DNA of 64,000 nucleotides. It comes from Syngnathus acus. Its lineage: Eukaryota > Chordata > Actinopteri > Syngnathiformes > Syngnathidae. This document shows, piece after piece, positions 56,701 to 64,000 of the stretch. Location of the stretch: contig NC_051088.1 in NCBI RefSeq assembly GCF_901709675.1, positions 24,122,193 to 24,186,192 on the forward strand, written 5' to 3'. How positions within the stretch are numbered: the first letter of the stretch is position 1; each line of letters starts with the position of its first letter. The position numbers were made by a program, and so were the translations under genes. The notes beneath the pieces are model-generated. The model did not search any database, was not told the origin of the DNA, and saw only the letters and a list, made by a program, of their open reading frames with translations.

Positions 56701-59700
56701 CCCCGCCCCCTTTATATCTAAATAATGCTCTTCAAAAGATAAGTATGCAAACGTTTTGCGACTCACCGCTCGGCTGTCTGGTTTCTCTCCACAGCCTCCA
56801 ACTCCTCAGCTGCCATTAAAGCACGTAGATACTCCGGTAAGCACACAATCCAGTGTTGATATCTGCTGACTAATTTTTAAAACCACTTTCTGACTCTGAA
56901 GACTAAGTCGTCGTAAATATCTGGACAACAGGCTGAGAACATTTTTAGTTTCATTTCAGCCCACAGCTGGAGCAGAACCAACCGAGATAACGCTAGCTAG
57001 CTAGCCGCGGGGCCGAAACTATTTTGAGCTCAGGAACTTCATTCTGAAGGGTAATTACAGTAAGCGGCGCATGTTTGCAGTGTAAAGGAAGCGCTCATCA
57101 ACACAGGGAGAAATTGTAGCGGGGGAGTTGAGATCATGAGATGGATGGATGGAGGGAGGAGCAGCTGCAAAGGAGGGGAAAACATCAGTTGGCATCCAGC
57201 ATCTTTTGGCATCATGGGAACCCGCGCCGAGTGGAATGCAGCCTCGCCGGACGCCGATGCGTCTCGGCCAACTTTGTTTTCGCGCTTATTTTGATATTCT
57301 GGAGAGAAACTAGCCGGCAGCTTGCTCAGCCATGCCTCTCGGCGGCTCTTTGAAGAGATGTTTTCCCTTCTTGAGCTTAACTTGGAGGTGGAGCACAGGT
57401 TACCTGGGCTGCAAGGTAGGCCACGCCCACATTTCAATAATTATTTAAAAAAAAAGAAGACTAGGCTACATCTACGTCAAATTGTATTTGAATCCAGATG
57501 GTTTTATTTTGTTCACCCACTTGGTGAAATAAAATTGGGTAAATTCAACAACAAAAATTCGGTGGGAAATGGATCAAATGCGACGGAGCTGACTTTAGCT
57601 AACCAGCTAGCCATTAAGATTTGCTACCTTTCTCCAAAAACAACTCAGCCATGTCTTCACAAGTTCAAATGATGGCGGTCTGGTTTCCAGACAGTCAAGT
57701 GGCTACTCATCGTCTGGAAAGTCTTGGGAGCTGAAGGATTTGTGACATCCTTCTTACCCGTAGGTTCCTCACATTAGTTTTTCTCAAGGAAATGAAAAAA
57801 TACCCCCAATTTTTTATCATGTAGCTGTGCAGCGTCAACTTTTTGTCATTTTCAGTTCCAGTAAACAAATTTGATCGGTGGATTCATTTTGATCCGAGCC
57901 GAGCCGCAATGGCTGGTAAAGACAACATTGGATCTAGCTCGCCTCCTCCTGCAGTTTTAACAGCTTCCCCGCCCGCATGTTGCTACAAGACCACAAACTG
58001 TTGTGATGTCACACACGTTTCGCAGTGTCTGTCTCACATCTGGTGCACCAAACATCTCCATTTTGACTCTTGGCGCCGCACTTTTTTTTATGAGTTGACA
58101 TCTAGCGATATAGAATGATTAACGTGCTTATGATTGATCACTTGACTCCCTTCAGGGCTCAGCCAGGTCCTGCAAGAGTGCAGAAATAAAGCGCAAGCAG
58201 TCACGGTAAGATTCAACCAAAATGTGACCAAAATTCCAATCTCGTCAAGCGGTGACATGCTTGCCCTCACCAGGAGTCAGAGTATGGTCCAAGACATGGA
58301 GGAGAGCTACGAAGTGGACCTGGTCTACATCACGGAGAGGATCATCTCCTTCTCTTTCCCCGCCACTGCCGAGGAGCGCAGCTACATCGCCCACCTCAAG
58401 GAGGTGGCGGCCATGTTGCGTTCCAAACACGGCGAACACTACCTGGTGAGGAACACGCCACGAATGAAGCCGCCCGCCCGTGGCTTCTGCTTCATTCGTC
58501 TTCTTCTTTCAGGTGCTCAACCTGAGTGAGTTGAGGAACGACCTCGCAACATTAAACCCTAAGGTAAAAAAGAGGCGTGAAAACACGATATTTGAGAAGG
58601 TTCACGCTCGCCGGTCCGGTGCAGGTGCTGGAGTTCGGCTGGCCTGACCACCACGCGCCGCCGCTGGACAAGATCTGCAGCATGTGCAAGGCCATCGACA
58701 CCTGGCTCAACGGCGACCCGCACAACGTGGTGGTGCTTCACAACAAAGTAAACTCCGACAGACCGCACCATCTCATTAACGTGGAGAACTTGTGGGTCAC
58801 CATATGACTTTTTGGGGCGTTGCAGGGAAACCGAGGTCGGACCGGGGTGGTGGTGGCAGCCTACATGCACTACAGCAACATTTCAGCAAGGTAGATACAA
58901 ACATCTTGCTGTGTGTGTGTGTGTGCGTGATTCATGTAGCAAAACAAGCCATCCCGGCTGCTTTATAGTTGTGCTTCTCAGAGAACAAGCAGCTCGGGAG
59001 AGTCATCGTTCTTTAATGCCGCCAGATGTTGTTCAAACTTTGGAGATACTTTGAAAGCCCGCAGGATAAATCTTCCAAAGATTCCCGTTAATGTCAACAA
59101 TTGATGTGGGTCTACATTTGCAGCGCTGACCAGGCCCTGGACCGCTTCGCCATGAGGCGTTTTTACGAGGACAAGGCGCTTCCCATGGGCCAGCCCTCTC
59201 AGAGAAGGTCAGTTGTTACCTCGCTCCCTGTTTGGAAATGTTCTGCTAGCTTATCGCGCAGTACAAAGTATGCACAGTGTGTTTCCAAACCACCCAAATT
59301 TCCAACGAGCGGTCCAAATGCGGTTCCTTCCCGTACACAGGAAGAACGTTTTGCAATTTCGCTCGAATTGGGATAATTGTGTGAAAATGTCACGGCGTCC
59401 ACTGTGCTTGTTTAAGAGATTCCACTCATGCCAAGAGAGCTCCCGAGAGAGCGTCTGTTTTCCACCAGAGTTGATGATGTCATCAAGCATGTTGTGGAAT
59501 CACTGAACTTCAGAGGAGGGAGATAAGATGAAGGTGGCAGAGAATCAACAAAGAAATCGGGGGACTGACTCATCCCCAGCCAAGCTGCTATTTCCCGTTT
59601 CATTATCTCTGCCCTCACCCGCCTGCTATTATGGTGGTGAATGTGAGCCATTCAAACTGGACTGACCTCACTTGTGGATGGAGAAGTGCTTGGACAAGTT

Positions 59701-59839
59701 GATAAAAGCCGAGCAATAATTTGCTTTTTTTTTTTCTCTCCCAAAAATATGATCCAAAATCCAAAGAAACTTTCAACACGTAAAAATAAGACATGCCAAA
59801 TTTCTTTTTCAACTTTGCATCACTTTCCTTCCTTCCTTC

Positions 59840-59898
<59 letters not shown>

Positions 59899-62146
59899 TC
59901 CTTCCTTCCTTCCTTCCTTCCTTCCTTCTTTCCTTCCTTTCTTCTTTCCTTCTTACCTTCCTTCCTTCTTACCTTCCTTCCTTCCTTCTTTCCTTCCTTC
60001 TTTCCTTCCTTCCTTCCTTCCGTCCTTCCTTCCTTCCTTCCTTCCTTCCTTCCTTCCTTCCTTCCTTCCTTCCTTCCTCACTTTCTTGCACCTTGTGTGA
60101 GATCCCTGCTAACTCAACCATCTGGCCTCCATCAGCAGAGCACGGCATTCGGCCTCCTCATGGTCAAGGTCATGTCAGGTAGCCTCCTCACAATGATGTT
60201 TAACAACCAGGCCGCACTAACTCAACAGAAACCCAATTGTCCTCTGAACACAACAACTCGCTGTTGCACTTTCCATCGTCGAAATAATCTCAGGAAACAG
60301 GAGCAGCAGGGGAGAAACATGCTCGCATTTGATTATTTTGATTTTATACGATTATTTGTTTTGCTAACTTAGAGGGAAGTAGCATCAGGAAGCAGTGTTA
60401 GCACGTTAGCACGTCTGCCTCACATTCGAGAAGCTCCGGGTTTCAATCCTGATTCTGACTTTCTTTTGTGGAGTTTCCATGTTTGCCCCGTACTTGCGTG
60501 GGGTTTTCCTGCCACATTAAAACAAAACATGCATATTAAGTTAATCGATACCTGTCAGTGGCCCAGGAAAAGCGGAATACAAAATGTGGAAGTGGGCTCA
60601 GCTCGCCGTTGTCTTTGCTCTTCAGGTACGTGCGATACTTCAACGGCCTTTTGTCGGGCCACATCAAAATCAACAACAAGCCCCTGTTCCTGCACCACGT
60701 CATCATGCACGGGATTCCCAACTTTGAGTCCAAAGGGGGTGAGGATGCGCCCTGGCAATATTTGGAGCAGTGAGAAGTAATACGAAGCTTAATGTCCCGT
60801 CTGGCTTTTTGCCCTGCCCAGGCTGTCGTCCATTTCTGAAGATTTACCAAGCGATGCAGCCCGTCTACACGTCGGGAATATAGTACGCAATTAGTAGTGC
60901 CTCGTCGGTGCGGCGCGTCCTTGAACCACTTTGTTCTTACGAGATGCTGTCGTTGTTGTTCCACAGCAACGTGCAGGGAGACAGCAACACCAGCATCTGC
61001 ATCACCATCGAACCGGGCCTCCTGCTAAAGGGCGACATCCTGGTGAGCCATTCCTCCTGGTTTAACCTTGTTCCTGTTTGACCTTTGTGTTGCCACACTT
61101 TCTCCGCTCACCTGCCACACAGCTCAAGTGTTACCACAAGCGCTACAGAAACCCCACCAGGGATGTTATGTTCAGGGTGCAGTTCCACACGTGCGCCATC
61201 CACGATCTGGGAGTGGTGTTTGGGAAGAGCGAATTAGATGAGACATTCAAAGGTAACACCGGCTCGGAGTTGTGTGCCATCATCTGGTGGTCAATAATGG
61301 AATTACAGCCAAAATAGATTTGGAAATGTACTCATCTTTATTTATATAACAGCATAAGACTTATTAACTGTATTAAAACTAAAAAGGGTCCAAGAACTTT
61401 GGAGTTGTGTGTTGTGTGCCACCATCTGGTGGTCAATAATAGTATTACAGCCAAAATAGATTTACTCATCTTTATTTATATAACAGCACAAGACTTATTA
61501 ACTATATTAAAACAAAAAAGGGTCCAAGAACTTTGGTGTTATGGTGAACTCACGTGTATGATTTGTAGATATTTGGGGAACCCATCAGGCACTGAGAAAC
61601 TCAACTTTGGACTGTTTTTGCGCTCAGACCAAAGCCATGTCTAATTTAAAACTATTTGGCGCCATCTGGTGGCATCAAGCAACTAAGGTCCACCGAAGGG
61701 CATAAGCTTCAATAGTCAATTAAAAAAAAAAGCGTTTTGCTCCCACCCAGTGGCACCTAGCGGTAATTACAAGTCCATTGTATTTGTGAGTTCATGTATG
61801 CATGGGGGTATATTTTTACTTGTGGGACAAGGCGGATGTTCCCGCTTTTAAAGTACTTTCTTTCTTTGTACAGATGACAGATTTCCTGAGTATGGCAAGG
61901 TGGAGTTTGTCTTTTCCTACGCTCCACAGAAAATCAAAGGTAGCATGTATTTTTTTTCTAACCGCCAATAATTACTGTTCCTAAATATATGAGCCGCCTT
62001 TGACGACATGCGTTCCTCAGGTCTGGGCCATCTGGAGAATGGGCCTAGCGTCTGCGTGGACTACAACACTCAAGATCCTCTGATCCGTTGGGACTCGTAT
62101 GAGAACTTCAGTCATCGTTCTGAGGGAGCCGAGGATGACCAGCACG
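41879..62146 (+). CDS. tns1: Tensin-1-like focal adhesion protein, N-terminal part (17 coding exons; gene continues past the window)
   Basis: Actin-linked focal-adhesion scaffold. Exons: 41879-41974, 49806-49920, 51167-51204, 55760-55798, 56795-56836, 58156-58205, 58274-58445, 58513-58563, 58625-58747, 58826-58890, 59124-59207, 60626-60738, 60822-60882, 60967-61042, 61123-61252, 61874-61939, 62021-62146. They total 1447 nt (482 codons plus 1 nt), all junctions in frame with GT-AG. Residues 1-32 are a hydrophobic, Cys-containing leader. A C1 zinc finger spans 42-88 (H42, C55, C58, C69, C72, H77, C80, C88). The PTP-like domain starts near 131. Its signature loop is HNKGNRGRTG at 240-249, with Asn241 in place of the catalytic Cys, so a pseudophosphatase. 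The PTEN-type C2 domain starts near 290 ([35 protein letters not shown]) and ends in [13 protein letters not shown]. The Asn in the loop and the C2 residues match TNS1 better than TNS2 (Cys retained) or TNS3. The proline-rich, SH2 and PTB exons must lie beyond 64000. Confidence 0.95.
43858..44461 (+). repeat. (TCCA)n higher-order array in tensin intron 1
   Basis: About 600 bp of TCCA repeats interrupted by repeating blocks ATTCATCTGTCATCC, ATCTGCCATCC and ATCTGTCCTCC. It is the reverse-complement type of the 14036-14422 array. Confidence 0.95.
44742..44774 (+). repeat. (CA)n microsatellite
   Basis: 33 bp of uninterrupted AC dinucleotide repeat in tensin intron 1. Confidence 0.95.
46525..46699. 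mobile_element. TA-flanked 171-bp miniature transposon in tensin intron 1
   Basis: The element is 46527-46697 between TA dinucleotides. The left end CCGTAATTTCCGGACTATAA mirrors a right end whose reverse complement is CCGTAATTTTCGGACTATAA. The interior repeats GCGACTTATACTC units. No coding capacity. Confidence 0.88.
48021..48104 (+). repeat. (TGGA)n pure array
   Basis: 84 bp of uninterrupted TGGA units in tensin intron 1. Confidence 0.95.
50690..50832 (+). mobile_element. 3' end of a LINE-type retrotransposon
   Basis: The segment contains GTAGCACTTTGAGATTC, then AAAGCGCTTTACAAATAAAA and a TTATTATTAT tail. This is the typical 3' UTR terminus of fish L2/Rex-like LINEs. It sits in the tensin intron after the first C1 exon. 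No ORF portion remains. Confidence 0.6.
50970..50984 (+). promoter_or_regulatory. Perfect match to the 15-base CTCF core
   Basis: CCACTAGGGGGCAGC fits the core at all positions. It lies in the tensin intron between the two C1 exons. Confidence 0.5.
51205..55759. other. Tensin intron between the second C1 exon and the third
   Basis: A 4.6 kb intron with no coding exon seen. It contains the second copy of the GGTGTCAAACTC element (53809-54136) and several homopolymer tracts. Confidence 0.7.
53809..54136. mobile_element. Second, uninterrupted copy of the GGTGTCAAACTC transposon
   Basis: Left end GGTGTCAAACTC, right end GAGTTTGACC. It shares internal segments with 11921-12540 (CTTCACTTTT, TTACT-ATTTCTGATTTCAAAA, GTTATTCATCA-TTTGTTGTGT, TTGACAGT-ATC-TGGC). 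At the position where the first copy holds the inner element, this one reads continuously TTTACTGTATATAATACGAG. Confidence 0.78.
59824..60078 (+). repeat. Polypyrimidine (TTCC/TTTC)n tract
   Basis: About 255 bp composed almost only of C and T in TTTC and TTCC units with a few TTAC steps. It lies in the tensin intron between exons 59124-59207 and 60626-60738. Confidence 0.95.
60391..60562 (+). mobile_element. tRNA-derived SINE-like fragment
   Basis: It contains GTTAGCACGTCTGCCTCACA, a degenerate B-box GGGTTTCAATCC, GTGGAGTTTCCATGTTTGCC and TTGCGTGGGGTTTTCC. This matches the common fish repeat of the 'tgcctcacagttctgaggttc' type. The A-box region is weak and the 3' part is decayed. Confidence 0.55.
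61266..61547 (+). repeat. Two-copy tandem duplication of about 135-145 bp in a tensin intron
   Basis: GGAGTTGTGTGCCATCATCT (61266) recurs at 61401 with an extra TTGTGTG. The rest (AATTACAGCCAAAATAGATT, TTTATTTATATAACAGCA, GGGTCCAAGAACTTTGG) is repeated with small indels. Confidence 0.85.
61658..61672 (-). promoter_or_regulatory. Perfect match to the 15-base CTCF core, minus strand
   Basis: GGCGCCATCTGGTGG is the reverse complement of a perfect core. It lies just after a tandem duplication whose units each carry near-core GCCACCATCTGGTGG-type sequence. Confidence 0.45.
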
Positions 62147-63133
62147 GTACGCGCACAACACGTTGGCCCATCGCGTCGTGTCGATCGTCATCTCATCCAC
62201 CTTACTATGTCGCAACGACCCGTCTTATTTTTATGGACGTCCTCGGAGAGACGTCGTGGTAATTGCAGCGTTTCAAGAAGGTCAGCGGGAATCGCAAATT
62301 GCATCCCACTCGACAGGAAACCTCTCGTCCTGTAATTTAAGCCTCTCGGCTGTCCAGTGAAGTGGAAGACTTTGTTTTTACCCGCTCTAAAAATAGTTTG
62401 ACTCCTAGGATACTATCTGAGAAGTTTATGATGATGTTGGGGTTCCCTGACAATGGTAGAGAATAGATTCAAAGGCACAACATCACTCATCAAGGGGTCA
62501 CTTAGGCCTCCTGGCGTCGTGTTTAACACCGACCTTGTCTACGGACTTGAAAGAGCCCAGTACGAAAAAAAATGGTGTATTTCGGAGTCTGCTGGATGGG
62601 AATCCTTGTCGCGTTCAATTGAAGTCAGCAGCCCCCCGTTTCGTATATTGTCAGCGCGCCTCGTTAGCGTTCACCTGCGCGTATCGCACGCCATTTGATT
62701 TCCACGTTGAGTGCATTGCAGTTTTTACGCAAGCATGTGTGTCAGCGTGACTTTGCTCCGCTAATAAATCGGCAGCTGTCGACCTCGCTGCCACGGCGAG
62801 TCAGAAGGCCCTGCCGAACGGCCAAAACAGTTACTTTCAAATTGTCATGTGCTCTTTTTGTAAACAGAAACTTGCTTCAATGCAAACATCTGATTGTTCA
62901 ACAGGAGAACAAATCGTTGGACTCTGAAAGCAAACGTGAATACGAACGAGCACAACTTTGGTTACGTTACGATGAAGCAGTGGAATTTGTTCAGAAGGCT
63001 TGAAGGCCGTCTCCCTTGTTTACAACCCCTCCCCTATTTGGCCGGGCCGAGCCGTGAAACATGTCTAGAATAGCTGGACAGTGACAGAAAGGGACACAGG
63101 CGGGGGGGGGGCGAGGCAGACACCGCCACCGGT

Positions 63134-63210
63134 TTTATATGCAGAGCCTCACAAGTCACTTGGGCTTTTGCGAGGACTGATTGAAGGAAAACTCGTGCGT
63201 TTGGAATCAG
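63134..63210 (+). promoter_or_regulatory. Possible internal alternative promoter and first exon of the tensin gene
   Basis: TATA-like TTTATAT at 63134-63140 follows a GC-rich block (63100-63130). About 30 bp downstream a short stretch ends in TCAG followed by a strong donor, GTGAGAGT, at 63211. This is a TATA-first exon-donor arrangement inside the tensin intron after the C2 exons. It is not supported by any coding evidence. Confidence 0.25.
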
Positions 63211-63460
63211 GTGAGAGTTGAGTCTTTGTTGACATTAACGCTCGCATTTCATTACATGCATTATCTTCCAAGCCGGTAGTCAGACGTTTACTGTCGATGA
63301 TGTTTGGCACTGATAATAACACTGGTCAACAGCAAATTTGAATCTGAGCTGCTTTACTTTACATGTACGTAAATGAGACACAGGTTTAAAAAAATTCTGG
63401 TTTTTGAGATATTTACATTTTTAAATCTTTTAGTTATTTATTTTTAAGTTTGACTTTATC

Positions 63461-63521
63461 ATTATTATTATTATTTGACTTTATTATTATTATTATTTAT
63501 TATTTGACTTTCTAATTATTA

Positions 63522-63561
<40 letters not shown>
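63461..63561 (+). repeat. (ATT)n-rich array
   Basis: About 100 bp of ATT/TTA units broken by TGACTT. Tensin intron near the window edge. Confidence 0.9.
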
Positions 63562-63563
<2 letters not shown>

Positions 63564-64000
63564 ACTTGATGTGCAAGAGAAAAATAAATCAAATATAGTG
63601 CCATTTTGGAATCAGTGCAAAAAAATTTACAGGCGTCCTAATCCGATATTGCAATCAGGTATCAGTCCGAAATCATCCAGGAAAAACAGTTTCGATTTAT
63701 ATCGGTCTCCATTCCATACAAAGCAGTCCATTCCAGACTCTTGCTATTCTTTGGAATAGTATCTTCTAACATACGAAACGTAGCCTATATCTACCTGTAC
63801 TTGAGCGACTAAGGAAACTAAATATACCAAAGCCAACTAAGTCTGCAGAAATGGAGAGCGGTGAACTATTCGAAATGCGCGCTTGTACGTGTCACACGAG
63901 AACAAAATGCTTTGAGCCCGGACGTGCCGCTGACAGCGCGGTGAGCCGCGGCAGCAGGTTGCCGTCGCAGCGGTCCTGGGAACCCCGCTGTGATGCTCTT

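Larger units (their letters stand above)
62147..64000. other. Tensin intron, no further coding exon seen up to the window edge
   Basis: After the C2-end exon (donor GTACGC at 62147) I find no exon with tensin similarity. The expected next segment (a THTQGPLDGSLY-like sequence) is absent. The stretch contains AT-rich sequence, an (ATT)n array and the promoter-like element near 63134. Confidence 0.6.

Noticed and set aside
57843-58118. 91-residue frame in the tensin intron before exon 58156
   Set aside because: No tensin or other family similarity and the boundary to 58156 would break the frame; not accepted as an exon.
59674-60372. 232-residue frame rich in Phe-Leu-Pro-Ser
   Set aside because: Translation of the pyrimidine tract inside a tensin intron.
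62695-63003. 102-residue frame near the window end with a charged C-terminus
   Set aside because: No match to the expected tensin linker and no splice acceptor in the right phase; treated as chance.

Overview
This is a vertebrate nuclear window, almost certainly from a ray-finned, percomorph-type teleost. The evidence is intron-split vertebrate genes with GT-AG junctions, small introns (many of 70-400 bp), abundant TGGA/TCCA tetranucleotide arrays and several fish-type DNA transposon families. No bacterial, viral or organellar genes were seen. The species cannot be named from the sequence alone.

Layout. Positions 1 to about 24,800 hold no protein-coding exon that I can recognise. They carry DNA transposons (a hAT-like element with a perfect 8-bp target duplication, several TA-flanked miniature elements, one nested pair), a perfect 39-bp inverted repeat, microsatellites and AT-rich blocks that look like conserved regulatory elements. 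In mammals the same flank of CREB1 faces KLF7, but no KLF7 exon is visible here.

Four genes follow. creb1 (+, coding exons 26245-27923) encodes the cAMP-responsive bZIP activator, 316 aa. mettl21a (-, 30178-29376) encodes a protein-lysine methyltransferase of 218 aa. ccnyl1 (+, 31272-34054) encodes a cyclin Y-like protein of 340 aa. A tensin gene, best matched to tns1 (+, 41879 to beyond 62146), is represented by its first 17 coding exons, covering a hydrophobic N-terminus, a C1 zinc finger, the phosphatase-like domain and the C2 domain. Every reconstructed exon junction keeps frame, and the three complete genes have CDS lengths divisible by three.

creb1 and mettl21a are tail-to-tail with poly(A) signals only about 40 bp apart. 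mettl21a and ccnyl1 are head-to-head across about 1.1 kb that contains a CRE-like site. The order CREB1-METTL21A-CCNYL1 is the ancestral vertebrate order; having a tensin directly after CCNYL1, instead of FZD5, differs from mammals. About 7.8 kb between ccnyl1 and the tensin ATG, and the large tensin introns, hold repeats and possible CTCF and promoter elements.

I found no convincing new multi-gene system. The most unusual observations are: (1) four different miniature transposon families share one end architecture, TA-CCGT followed by TATAA at exactly bases 16-20; (2) a nested transposon whose empty site is preserved in a second copy 42 kb away; (3) a short hydrophobic, cysteine-containing leader exon fused to the tensin C1 domain; and (4) loss of the alpha-type exon between the first activation region and the kinase-inducible domain of creb1.
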